Part shown: piece after piece, positions 10,315-20,996 of the stretch
Layout: every line of letters starts with the position of its first letter
Numbering within the stretch: the first letter of the stretch is position 1
NCBI GenBank assembly: GCA_023525975.1
Contig: CM042030.1
Span: 20,702,350-20,766,349, forward strand
Source of the DNA: Smallanthus sonchifolius
Taxonomy: Eukaryota > Streptophyta > Magnoliopsida > Asterales > Asteraceae
Direction of reading: 5' to 3'
Length of the DNA stretch: 64,000 bases
Made by a program: the position numbers and the translations under genes
The notes under the pieces: generated by a model
The model's database searches: none
What the model was told of the DNA's origin: nothing
The model's input: the letters and a program-made list of their open reading frames with translations, nothing else

Positions 10315-13300
10315 CTATGAGAAGAGATGCGGATATTTGGATTTCATTTGGTCTTCACGTTCCCAAGTGAACTCGGGTCCACGTTTAGATTCCCAACGGA
10401 CCTTAACAATTGGGATGCGGCTACGCTTGAGTTTCTTGACTTCTCGATCCATGATTTCCACGGGTTTCTCAACAAAGTGCATCCTCTCGTCAATTCGTAC
10501 TTCATCAAGAGGGATGTGGAGATTCTCGTCGGCTAGACACTTTTTCAAATTAGACACATGAAAGGTCGGATGAACGTTGCTGAGTTCTGAAGGAAGGTCA
10601 AGTTTGTAGGCCACTTTTCCTACCCTTTCGAGTATCTTGAAGGGACCCACATATCGGGGTGCAAGTTTTCCTTTCTTTCCAAATCGGACTACGCCCTTCC
10701 AAGGTGATACCTTTAGGAGAACCATATCCCCAACTTGAAATTCCAAGGGTTTTCGTCTTTTATCGGCAAAGCTCTTTTGCCGACTCCTTGCCACTCGAAT
10801 GTTGTCACGAATAAGAAAAATCTTATCGGTGGTCTCTTGGATAAGCTCGGGGCCGGTGATTTGTGCTTCACCAATTTCGTTCCAACAAATCGGTGAACGA
10901 CATTTTCGTCCATAAAGAGCTTCAAACGGTGCCATGTTAATACTTGTGTGGTAGCTGTTGTTGTAGGAAAATTCGATTAGTGGTAGGTGAGAATTCCAAT
11001 TGCCACCAAAGTCAATAACACAAGCTCTAAGCATATCCTCGAGAGTTTGGATTATTCGTTCGGTTTGTCCATCAGTTTGAGGATGGTAAGCCGTACTTAA
11101 ATCCAAACGATTACCAAGTGCTGATTGCAATGATTGCCAAAATCGGGAAGTAAAACGCGAATCACGATCGGAGATGATGTTCAAAGGGATTCCGTGACGA
11201 CTTACGATCTCATCAATGTAGATCCGAGCCAATTTCTCAACTCGATAGTCCTCACGAATGGGCAAGAAATGAGCAGACTTTGTGAGTCGATCGATAATAA
11301 CCCAGATACTATCGTGCCCACTAGAAGTGCGTGGGAGTTTGGTGATGAAGTCCATAGCAAGGTTCTCCCACTTCCACACGGGAATTTCAGGTTGTTCGAG
11401 GAGTCCGGAAGGCTTTTGGTGTTCGGCCTTCACTTTAGAACAAGTAAGGCATTTTGCCACAAAGAGGGCAATATCCTTTTTCATGCCGGGCCACCAATAT
11501 TGCTGACGGAGACCCATGTACATCTTATCAGCTCCGGGATGTACCGAATATCGAGTTTTGTGGGACTCGTTCATCAAAAATTTACGAAGATCGTCGCGAT
11601 CGGGAACCCAGATACGGTCCAAGTAATACAATAGGCCGTTGGCTTTGGTTTCTAACAAGAGTTCTACACCACATGCCATTTCTTGATACATGTTTCCTTC
11701 GGTAACCGAGGTGTGTTGTGCTTTGAGAATACGGGCTTGGATATCGTTATGAATATAAACACTATGAAGCATGATACGTTCTTTACGACTCAAGGCGTCA
11801 GCTACAACGTTTGCTTTGTCGGGGTGGTAGCGGATCTCGCAGTCGTAGTCGTTTAGAAGTTCAACCCATCGTCGTTGCCTCATATTAAGTTCTTTTTTAT
11901 TGAAAATATGTTGGAGACTTTTGTGGTCGGTGAAAACCACGCATTTGGTGCCATACAGATAGTGTCTCCAAATTTTCAAGGTGAAAACGACAGCACCAAG
12001 CTCGAGATCATGGGTCGTATAGTTCTTCTCATGGATTTTGAGCTGACGTGATGCGTATGCAATTACTTGGCCACGTTGCATTAGAACACAACCAAGACTT
12101 TGGTTGGATGCATCACAATAAACGACAAAGTCGTCATTACCACTAGGAAGAGTTAGTATAGGAGCATTGCAGAGTTTGTGCTTGAGAGTTTGAAAAGCTT
12201 CCTCTTGCTTGGGTCCCCACTCGTAAGATTTACCTTTATGAGTCAAGGCCGTGAGTGGAACCGCAATCTTGGAGAAATTTGAGATGAAGCGACGATAGTA
12301 ACCCGCTAGTCCAAGGAAGGAACGAATCTCGGTAGGAGTCTTAGGAGTATTCCAATTCTTTACCGCTTCGATTTTTGCCGGGTCCACATGAATTCCCTTA
12401 TCGTTGACTATGTGTCCCAAAAATTGAACTTCCTTTAGCCAGAATTCACACTTGGAGAACTTGGGGTATAGTTGTTCTTTCTTCAAGAGTTCTAAAATCA
12501 AACGAAGATGTTGTTCATGTTCCGCTTTCGTCTTAGAATAGATAAGAATGTCGTCAATGAAAACGATCACGAACTTGTCCAAATAAGGTTTGCATACACG
12601 GTTCATGAGGTCCATGAAGACCGCAGGTGCATTAGTCAAACCGAAGGGCATGACCATGAACTCGTAGTGACCGTACCTAGTCCGAAAGGCAGTCTTCGAG
12701 ATGTCTTCATCGAGAACACGAAGTTGATGGTACCCGGAACGAAGGTCAATCTTGGAGAAACATGTTGAACCTTGAAGCTGATCGAAAAGATCGTCGATAC
12801 GGGGTAAAGGATAACGGTTCTTAATTGTAAGTTTGTTGAGTTCACGATAATCAATGCACATTCGAAATGATCCATCCTTTTTCTTTACAAACAGCACGGG
12901 AGCACCCCAAGGTGAATGGCTTGGGCGGATGAATCCTTTGGATGAGAGTTCTTGTAATTGACTTGCAAGCTCTTGCATCTCGGAAGGTGCAAGACGATAG
13001 GGAGCTTTTGCCACGGGAGTTGCTCCGGGCACAAGGTCGATACGAAACTCCACTTGTCTAGTGGGAGGAAGACCAGGTAAATCCTCGGGGAATACCTCGG
13101 GAAAATCTCGGATGATTGGAATGTCTTGCAATTTCTTACCCTTGTCCTTTGTGTCAACTATGTGGGCCAAGAATGCAACGTACTTTTTCCGCAAGTACTT
13201 TTGTGCCAATGTGCAAGACATGATTTGAAGACCACGACACGGTTTTTCACCGAAAATAACTAACGTGTCACCCGCAGGGAGAGGTATACGAATGCACTTT

Positions 13301-13476
13301 TCGTAGCAAATAACTTCGGCATGGTGCTTAGATAACCAGTCCATGCCAATTATAATATCGAAGCTTCCCAATTGCATTGGAAGGAGATCAACAGAGAACT
13401 CATGATTATTAAGCTCGAGATTACAGTTGCGGATAACAGAGTTTATAGCAATAGATTTCCCGTTTGCTATCTCCAC
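10315..13476 (-). CDS. Element B pol: protease C-part, RT, RNase H, integrase, chromodomain
   Basis: A 1053-residue open frame. In order: the C-terminal part of the aspartic protease (about 1-60, ending around IIGMDWL), reverse transcriptase (about 140-320, catalytic FIDD near 306), RNase H (from about 450, VVYCDAS), integrase with its HHCC finger (about 640-690), core catalytic residues in AMDF, ISDRDSRF and GQTERI, and a C-terminal chromodomain-like segment (about 1000-1053, ending KVRWE..EFTWERED). These enzymes copy the element RNA into DNA and insert it; the chromodomain is thought to steer insertion to heterochromatin. It overlaps the gag frame by ten bases in another frame. Whether any product is made depends on the frameshift. 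Confidence 0.95.
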   Translation of the reverse strand: MEIANGKSIAINSVIRNCNLELNNHEFSVDLLPMQLGSFDIIIGMDWLSKHHAEVICYEKCIRIPLPAGDTLVIFGEKPCRGLQIMSCTLAQKYLRKKYVAFLAHIVDTKDKGKKLQDIPIIRDFPEVFPEDLPGLPPTRQVEFRIDLVPGATPVAKAPYRLAPSEMQELASQLQELSSKGFIRPSHSPWGAPVLFVKKKDGSFRMCIDYRELNKLTIKNRYPLPRIDDLFDQLQGSTCFSKIDLRSGYHQLRVLDEDISKTAFRTRYGHYEFMVMPFGLTNAPAVFMDLMNRVCKPYLDKFVIVFIDDILIYSKTKAEHEQHLRLILELLKKEQLYPKFSKCEFWLKEVQFLGHIVNDKGIHVDPAKIEAVKNWNTPKTPTEIRSFLGLAGYYRRFISNFSKIAVPLTALTHKGKSYEWGPKQEEAFQTLKHKLCNAPILTLPSGNDDFVVYCDASNQSLGCVLMQRGQVIAYASRQLKIHEKNYTTHDLELGAVVFTLKIWRHYLYGTKCVVFTDHKSLQHIFNKKELNMRQRRWVELLNDYDCEIRYHPDKANVVADALSRKERIMLHSVYIHNDIQARILKAQHTSVTEGNMYQEMACGVELLLETKANGLLYYLDRIWVPDRDDLRKFLMNESHKTRYSVHPGADKMYMGLRQQYWWPGMKKDIALFVAKCLTCSKVKAEHQKPSGLLEQPEIPVWKWENLAMDFITKLPRTSSGHDSIWVIIDRLTKSAHFLPIREDYRVEKLARIYIDEIVSRHGIPLNIISDRDSRFTSRFWQSLQSALGNRLDLSTAYHPQTDGQTERIIQTLEDMLRACVIDFGGNWNSHLPLIEFSYNNSYHTSINMAPFEALYGRKCRSPICWNEIGEAQITGPELIQETTDKIFLIRDNIRVARSRQKSFADKRRKPLEFQVGDMVLLKVSPWKGVVRFGKKGKLAPRYVGPFKILERVGKVAYKLDLPSELSNVHPTFHVSNLKKCLADENLHIPLDEVRIDERMHFVEKPVEIMDREVKKLKRSRIPIVKVRWESKRGPEFTWEREDQMKSKYPHLFS

Positions 13477-14792
13477 GGAATAGGGTTGTCAAGTTTCGTT
13501 CTTTGTTTAGCAAGTCGAGATTCAAAGGTAAGAGACACGAAACTCCTATCGGCACCAGTATCAAATAAAATGGATGCATAATGATTGTTTACGAGAAACG
13601 TACTGTTTATCACGTCGTTGTTTGCTTGAGCCTCATTAGCGTTTATGTTAAACGCTCGTCCTTGAGGACCACCTTGATGATGAAGTTTTGGGCATCGGTC
13701 ACGGAAATGGTTTGGGTCTCCACATTCGTAACATGCCCGACCATTGGGAGGTGCCGGATAGTTTTGACGGTTGGCTGGAGCAGCTTGATGGACGGGAGGA
13801 CGGATACGGCAGGTAGTGACCACATGTCCATATCGCCCGCAGCTTGAGCACAATCGGCATGGTAGATTGGCAGGATGATGGTACTTGCAGGTCTGGCATT
13901 GGGGATTCGGGCCCTGATAAATTTTTGAGTTTTGACCCAAAGGGGCCGCTTGAATAGCAGGTACAGCGGGAGTTACGGCTGCGAAGTTTCGACCCTTACG
14001 TTTCTTGTTGCGGTTAGAAGACTCGGGTTTCACATCTTTGACTGCCGCAAGAGTAGACACAACCTTCTTGGAACCCTTTCTTGTTAAGGTTCCGGCTTTG
14101 ACATGGTTGTCGGATAATGTAGCAGATAGGCGGATAGCAGCTTCAAGAGTAGGAGGATTGCTTCCTAACACAGCATCTTGAATTTGCATAGGCAGGCCGC
14201 CTATGTACTTTTCAATTCCCCGAGTAAGGGGAGTGATCATGTGAGGCACCAACAGACTTAGTTCTTGGAACCGGGTGGTGTAAGCCAGATTATCCCCGCT
14301 GTCTTGGGCAAGATCCCAAAATTCAGCCTCGAGCTTCCTCATTTCATTCCTAGGACAGAATTCATCAGTCATGGCCTTCTTCAAATCATCCCATGATAAG
14401 GATGTAGCAACCTCAGCACCACGAGTGCGTTTCTCACCGTTCCACCAGGTGAGGGCTCTCTTTTGGAGAACACTTGTGGCATAACGAACCCGAAGATTAT
14501 CGGGACAGTCGCTGTTTAGGAATGTGCTTTCCATGCTTTCAAACCATTGGAGTAGGCCGGTAGCACCTTCAGTCCCGAAGAATTTAGTAGGATTGCACGA
14601 GTTAAAGTGCTTAAACGTGCAATGAGGCGGGTTGGTACCACCGTTTCCTTGGATGTTGTGAGACCCGTCACTGTTGTTATTTGCTTGAGTCATTTGCCCT
14701 ACTAGTTGGGCAAGAAGAGTAGCAAGATCCGGGTTGGAAGTGCTAGAGTTTGCACGTCGAGGAGGCATTCTAACACCATAAGAAAAAGACAA
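13467..14792 (-). CDS. Element B gag and protease N-part
   Basis: 441 residues: a gag core (about 60-210), two CCHC-type knuckles in the second half (one ending CGRYGHVVTTC, one CYECGDPNHFRDRC), then the protease active site DTGA (in ILFDTGADRSF). The frame then ends after a few residues because of a one-base shift near 13480-13487, and the protease continues in the pol frame. No slippery heptamer is apparent and related elements usually carry gag-pol as one frame, so I read this as a single-base deletion rather than programmed frameshifting. Confidence 0.9.
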   Translation of the reverse strand: MSFSYGVRMPPRRANSSTSNPDLATLLAQLVGQMTQANNNSDGSHNIQGNGGTNPPHCTFKHFNSCNPTKFFGTEGATGLLQWFESMESTFLNSDCPDNLRVRYATSVLQKRALTWWNGEKRTRGAEVATSLSWDDLKKAMTDEFCPRNEMRKLEAEFWDLAQDSGDNLAYTTRFQELSLLVPHMITPLTRGIEKYIGGLPMQIQDAVLGSNPPTLEAAIRLSATLSDNHVKAGTLTRKGSKKVVSTLAAVKDVKPESSNRNKKRKGRNFAAVTPAVPAIQAAPLGQNSKIYQGPNPQCQTCKYHHPANLPCRLCSSCGRYGHVVTTCRIRPPVHQAAPANRQNYPAPPNGRACYECGDPNHFRDRCPKLHHQGGPQGRAFNINANEAQANNDVINSTFLVNNHYASILFDTGADRSFVSLTFESRLAKQRTKLDNPIPWR

Positions 14793-15665
14793 GGGTATTT
14801 TAGATAAGACGGATAAATATGAGTTATAGCGGGAAATAATGTAAGTAGAAATTTGAGATTTATCATGACGCGTGCTAGTGCATGTGTATTTATTCTAAGT
14901 TGATAGGGGAAACTAAGTCATCTATTCCGGGTAGGACATGATGTTATAGATCATTATTTGCGTAATAGGAATTGTCGGGACTTGCATGCACTACAAACTG
15001 TTATTACGTGTGCACCCGTAATAATGATTTGTTTTACATGTTCGTCTAGTTTTTCCTATTTTGCTATAATGTCCCCAGATTTTGAGTTCAAATTCGGATT
15101 GTATCCTTGCGAATACATTGACTTATCAACGTTAAATAATTCCCCGAAACTTTCAAAGAGACATGCTTTAGCCTATAGGTAAACACTCACTTCAGGAATT
15201 CCCAGGAAAGCATACGGGTCCGTTTATTTGGATTTATACGAAATGCTTTCCTAGACAGAAAACCCAATGTACAGGTGTCACCCTTCCAGATTGCACATGT
15301 CTTTTACCGGTTTCAGGAAATTAAGTCGTTGACGAGATTTTCAAGATTTTAATAGATTTGAGAGTCTATGAATATAAAATGTGTAGGAATGTTGCAATTT
15401 ATAAGGATTAGGAGAGAGCATGGACAAGGACAAGTAGTGTATTTGTTTGCATAAGTTTGCTTGTCAAGTGTGTATGTAAAGCATGCATCATGTATCAAAG
15501 TCTTGTATGTATGTGTATAAGTCTCATGTACCAAACTCGGGAAAATTCAAATAATACCTAACTACAAATAATTCACATAGCAATTTATCATTTAGCACAT
15601 AACACATAAAAGGGAGTCCTAGGGTTATAGTCTAGGTCATTGTGTCTAATAACCTAATTCCCTAT
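14793..15665 (-). other. Leader of element B
   Basis: 873 non-coding bases between PBS and gag. Blocks of it (about 14990-15020 and 15165-15320) recur in element E (42740-42790 and 54000-54150), so this leader is conserved between Tekay-type families here. No gene is supported. Confidence 0.7.
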
Positions 15666-15684
15666 AAACCTGGCTCTGATACCA
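15666..15684 (-). other. Primer-binding site, initiator tRNA-Met (element B)
   Basis: The minus strand TGGTATCAGAGCCAGGTTT matches 19 bases complementary to the plant initiator tRNA-Met 3' end, three bases from the LTR. Confidence 0.95.
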
Positions 15685-15687
15685 ATC

Positions 15688-18449
15688 TGTCACACCCCGA
15701 CCGATGGCGGATTCATCGAGGCGGACAATGTGATGATTGTTCAAAAGCACACGATAACTAAAGGCTGCATAATTCATAATTTAATTTAAAGACAACAAGT
15801 TCCAAATACAATACATTTCAAATAACCAAGTCTAGTTCAAAACGTTAATTTATTTAACTAGGTCCATAGTTCCTAAATGGAGAGATCTTCGGCAAGCAGT
15901 CACATATCCAAACCTGAAACATTATTTAAATCAAGTGTCAACTAAAAAGTTGGTGAGTACATAGGTTTAGTATTTCCTGTAAATAGTAGTTGTAAATCGT
16001 TTTGCGACTCTTTGTTTATATTGTTAAACATAGCATGTATGATGTATCATTTATTTAATCACAATCCAAACCGAGTTTGACACGCTTGAACAGAGCACAA
16101 CAGATAAGTCTGGTATGCTTGAATATAGTTACCCACTGTATCCGGTATGATTGAATATAACACGCGGTTATATCCGAGTATGCAGTAATAAACACCCTAA
16201 CCGGGTGGGCTGGTCAGGCACAATAGATCTATCAATATTACAGTTGGTTGTCTTGTGTTTAAATGTATGTACATCCAAAGAATAAGCATATAGTCTCATG
16301 TATAACACGTATAAACAATGTGAGTAGCATGTATAATGTTTCACCCCAAAACGTACAAAAAATGTAAAATAGGGGCTATGTAACTCACCTTGCAAGCGGG
16401 TATTTTTCCACGCGTGTAGGTGATAAGTATGTGGAAGCCTAAGCACGTTGATACCCTATGTAGACAAATGGGTATTATTGTATGCACATAGGTGTGTATT
16501 TGTATTTAAATGTATATAGATTTTAATAAAATTTTCTTTAATATTTATTTGTATAAAGTATGGAAATAGAATGATAATGGTTTTTTTGTAAAACTTTAAC
16601 TTATAAGGATATATATATATATATTGTTTTAAACAAGTATTATTATATTTAATGTATTTATATAATAATAACAAATAAAAGAAAAGTCTTTATTTATTTA
16701 AACAAGTTTATTGAAAATATTGCTAGGTTCATATAAAAATGAGGCATTTTATATATTAAATGTATTTTAATAAGTTTATAAAAATGTTACATGATTTATA
16801 AAAATATAGGACATTTTATATATTAAATGTATTTTAATAAGTTTATAAAAATGTTACAAGATTTATAAAAATATAGGACATTTTATATATTAAATGTAAT
16901 TAAATAATTTTATAAAAATATTACAAGATTTATAAAAGTATGGGATATTTTATATATAAGAAAATGTATTTATATATTACAAGTTTTATAAAAATAGGAT
17001 AGTTTATGGATTAAAGATCGTTTAATCGGTTTCAAAGTAAACGAACGAGTTAACCGACTCGTTTTAGTTTTTATTGTATGTGAAGAATGTTAAAATAAGT
17101 TAAAGTAATTAAATAAATTAAAAAAAATGAAAACAGTAATAAAAAAATTGGGCCGAAGGCCAACCGGTTTCGAACCCGCGACCTCCGGATCAAACACACA
17201 CACGCATAACCAGCCGGGCTACTGCCCATCGCTAGTTATGTGTGTATCGAATAACTTAAGTACACAAGGGAGGAGTTGGTCGCTGGTCCTCGGTGACCGG
17301 CAAACCGTGTCCGAGGACACTTGGTTTGCCCGGTAACTCTCGTGCGATTGCCGAGTTTTCGTCTGGGATTGATTACCTGACGATGACAGAAGCTAATGGA
17401 CCCGAAATGAGGCTCGAACTTGGTCGCGAAGTGTCCGGTCGGCAAAGGTTTGAAGTCCGAAAAAGTCAAGAGTGGGAATCAGCTTCTGGATGGAATTAGA
17501 CTTCGAAACTTTGGATGTAGCTTCCCTCAGAGGCGACGAATGCAATGGTAGTTTCAATTTGGAGTGAGAGTGGGTGCAGAGGAGATGGCGAGCTCGCACA
17601 GGTTCGGCTATGGCTATTTATAGCCGGGCTTGATCCTGATAATAAGACAAGCAATTGAGCATGCCCCGACACTCGTCTGGACGAGACGAAACTGTCGAGC
17701 CCTTTAGCAGGCGTGGAGGTGGCCTGTTGGGCACGAATTCGGACGTGGTATCTCGGGCACCAACAGGATCGGATGATCCTTATGTTGGGGGAACAAATTG
17801 GTCGAGGGTTCTGGTTCGCGTGGGGGAGACGAAGCCAGAGGTGCTTTTGTCGGGCGTTGAGGTGCAGAGAAACAGGCTGGTCGGGTGTCGCCGGAAAACC
17901 TTTTACCCGCCGGACTTTTGGAAGGGGTGACCGGATAAACGATTTTCGTTTTGACAGTTTTAGTCCCTGGAGTTTGGTTTAATACGGAATAGCCCTTAAA
18001 TTAAGTACCGGATGGATCCCTGTAGTTTCATTTGACCAGAAACAGCCCCTCAACGATTTTAAATTTTAAATCCTTTTAGTCTGGTTAATTACAATATAAA
18101 CCCTGAACTTTTATTTAAATAAATTAATTTAAATTTCTTTTAAATCAAATTAATTTATAATTTTTTATAAACTTATATTATTATTATTTTTATAAATAAA
18201 AATTTTATAAAGGTTATTAATCCTATTAAAATATGTTTTTCTTTTATATATGCAAATTTTTTTTTTGAATATTTTTATATAACTTTTTATATTAGTTTTC
18301 AATTATAAAATTCTAATTAATTCAAATTCGTATATATAAAATACCTACTTGTATAAAAACCAAATAAAACTCTTACACTTTATTAAAATGGAGAACGATT
18401 ACATGCTAGATTTAATACAGGCACGAGAATAAAAATCCGAAACGTCACA
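15688..18449 (-). repeat. 5' LTR of element B (2762 bp)
   Basis: Same termini and order of parts as the 3' LTR, about 99% identical by hand comparison. It carries the TATA box, a splice-donor consensus at about 16391-16383 and a tRNA-like module (17150-17231) with an intact B box GGTTCGAAACC. Active transcription, if any, would start here. Confidence 0.95.
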
Positions 18450-19282
18450 ATTGACTTCGTGTTATGATTGGTTTATGGTTTGTTGAATTCGCAAGCCATA
18501 GGAATAGGAATTGTTTATTTGTTTGATCCTAGTGTTCTGCATGTCTCGATAGCTGAAAGGTGAGAGATAGTCGGGTTATCTTTGGTATTAGGTGTCAAGG
18601 TGTAAAGGCTCTGAAAGGAGGTTTCCCCTAGGGTTCTTAGTATCTTTGCTATCCCGTGTCATTTTGATTGTTCTTAAATTACCCCTTGCATTCCTTGAAT
18701 GTATTGAGATAATGAGACTGAAAGGTGATCTGTCTTTAGGGTACTTTAGTATTGTTAGAGAGACTGAAAGGTAATCCAACTAACTGGTGAGCGTTTACAC
18801 TCCTTACGGTTTCCTTCTGGTCACACCCGGAGAATGATTAGGGATCCGCTAGGTTGTCTTAGGGTGTCATGCTTTAAGATCACAGTTCCATCATAGTTTC
18901 CATAGCCTAGAGAAATCCGAGATTCACAAATAGGATTCTTAACCTGGGTACTGCCTTCCCTATTACTGAGTTCGTCTAAAGTCCTTTGCTTGATAGTTGG
19001 TTTTCGTTAGTTAGATCTTGTTAGTTTGTTAGATTTAGAATCATAACACAAAACCCCCCATTTAAATTCAGTTCAGTTAGTTGAGTCGGAGTCAAGATAG
19101 AGTTGTCACTAGTGTCTCGTGGGTTCGATATCCAGACTTACAGTATACTTTATTGCAATTGATCGGTACACTTGCCGGTTGTGTGGTCTAGTATTAGGTT
19201 GAGTCTAGATTTATAAATTTAAATCTACAGTGTCTAGGTTAGGTTTTTTATTAGTTTTTATAGACCATTCCAAACGACATCA
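18450..19282 (+). repeat. LTR1 of the array, right part
   Basis: Resumes LTR1 after the B insertion and ends GACATCA, as in LTR2 and LTR3. Confidence 0.85.
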
Positions 19283-19288
19283 AGATTT

Positions 19289-19306
19289 TGGCGCCGTTTT
19301 CGAGGA
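19289..19306 (+). other. Decayed tRNA-Asp PBS (int1)
   Basis: TGGCGCCGTTTTCGAGGA differs at three positions from the tRNA-Asp complement kept in int3, so priming from this unit is doubtful. Confidence 0.8.
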
Positions 19307-19488
19307 TACTTAGGTGATAGCGTATCTAGCTTTGATTGAACTTAACTGACTAATTGGTCTTATTTGTGTTTTGAGTCGTAGAGTGTCTAGTTGTCCGTGT
19401 CTTTTGTTTACTTTTTCGTTTGTGTTTAGTTATTTTTCGTAGGTTTATTTTATTATTTTGTTATATCTCACCTACTGCTTTGAGAAGA

Positions 19489-20996
19489 ATGTATAGACAG
19501 CAGTATAGCAGGTTTGGAAGTTCGTTGACATATGAGGGGGAAATCCAGGTTGTTATGGAATATATATAGAATCACAACGCCTGAGAAATCGAGAAATTTT
19601 GGTCTTCGATTGTGATGGGAACTTTATTGGAACTGAAACTCGGTCAGATGTAGTGATTCTGGAAACCCCAGAACTGGAGACATTAATAGACGAAGTGCAG
19701 GTAATGGTGACCGAAGGTGAAGAACAAGTCCCACCTCTAGGTAAGTATTCTGCCCTTGATTTCAATGGTAATGAAATTCATACTGATTCCATGCAAGATC
19801 ACGAAATTCCATGTGAGTCTTTACACTTGTCTTGTGAGAGTGATTCTTTGTAGGAGATACAAAGCGAAGAAGAAATCAAGAAGGAGAAAAAGAAAGTGCA
19901 GGAGATCATGAGCACTCGGTGGAACCTTTTAAGTAAGGCCGAGCAACTTCACTTTCTGGAAGAAAATGGGAGGCTAATGGATGAACTAACGAGCTTATGG
20001 ATAACAAGAGAAAAAGCTGCTCAAGAACCGAAGACTTTAACAGAAGAGGTGCAATTCATGAGTCTACAAGACTCCGCACAAGTCCCACCATTGGTTCTTA
20101 CACCACAGAGTTGCGGACCAGAGCCCATCGAGGACGATTTTTTCAGTGATGATGAGATAGATATAGAAGAGTCCTCGGATGACAATGCGAGTGATGGCCT
20201 AGGTAGGTATTCGGGACCTGGTTTAACTGAGCATAATTGTGATATTCCTGAGTTATTTAATTTTCCGGGTGACGAGCTCGAGTCTTCGAATGCCCTGAAT
20301 ACCTTACGCTTGTTCTTTGAGAATAATGTGTTGTAGGATATAGAACCTGAAGACGAGTGGTGTGAAGAGGGCTTAACAGAGTTGTTCGAGACGGATGATA
20401 GAAGTGAATCGTAGCTTAATAGGCCACTAGATGAGTCCAAGGATGAGGTGACAGAAGAGGAGCAGGTCCCATCCTGGGAGGATGAGTTTAGTGACGAGTT
20501 GGTGGACTTGCCAACCACTATTGAAGAAGGATATGACCCACTTGACGATTTAAAGTTTTTAGAAGATCTGCTGTATCAAGAGCCAAGTGTGAGGACAGAA
20601 TAGGAGGTGCAAGTGGATGAGGTCATCAACGAACCACAAAAGGAGCTGGTGTCGGACCCACCACATTGCACCGGAGAGAGAATGAGGAATGAGTGGCCTA
20701 TGGAGTTATTAGACTGTGGATCGCCACCAAAATCAACAAAGCCACGAAGAAAGAGCCAGAGAAATCTGACCTCGAGTATAGATACGAGGCACATTGCCTA
20801 TAAAGGCGACAAATTTCTATACTACATGTCACGTATCAGGTTTGGTCCAGGTAAATTTAAGTATTGGTGGTTCGACCCGTTTGAATCCTTCAAATCATCT
20901 TTAAATTCTACCATCGGAGTTTGTCTAATCGGTAGTAGACGAATCATATTAAACGGGTCGGATGGGGGAGGCATAAAGGAGAAGACTCCTGATTAG
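19489..20996 (+). pseudogene. Acidic protein of unknown function, int1 copy
   Basis: The ATG at 19489 starts MYRQQYSRFGSS, matching int2 and int3. A small insertion near 19565 shifts the frame, which continues from about 19599 to the terminal TAG at 20994. Within it are in-frame stops at 19851, 20334, 20412 and 20601. The predicted product is about 500 residues, very rich in Glu, Asp and Ser in the middle, with a basic, aromatic C-terminal part (GDKFLYYM...KYWWFDPFESF). No enzyme motif or zinc knuckle was recognised. Its position after a tRNA-Asp PBS suggests a gag-like or accessory role, which is inference only. Confidence 0.7.

Larger units (their letters stand above)
7507..18449 (-). mobile_element. 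Element B: young, nearly complete Tekay/Del chromovirus
   Basis: A full Ty3/gypsy element on the minus strand: 5' LTR 15688-18449, PBS 15666-15684, gag 13467-14792, pol 10315-13476, PPT beside 10267, 3' LTR 7507-10266. The 5-bp duplication ATTGA flanks it at 7502-7506 and 18450-18454, and LTR2 shows the empty site with one ATTGA. The two LTRs differ at about 27 substitutions plus a TA-repeat indel by hand count, roughly 1%. The only coding lesion noticed is a frameshift in the protease region. Confidence 0.95.

Noticed and set aside
13467..13490. Programmed ribosomal frameshift between gag and pol of element B
   Set aside because: No slippery heptamer was seen and the shift falls inside the protease domain, so a one-base deletion is simpler. 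Not fully excluded.
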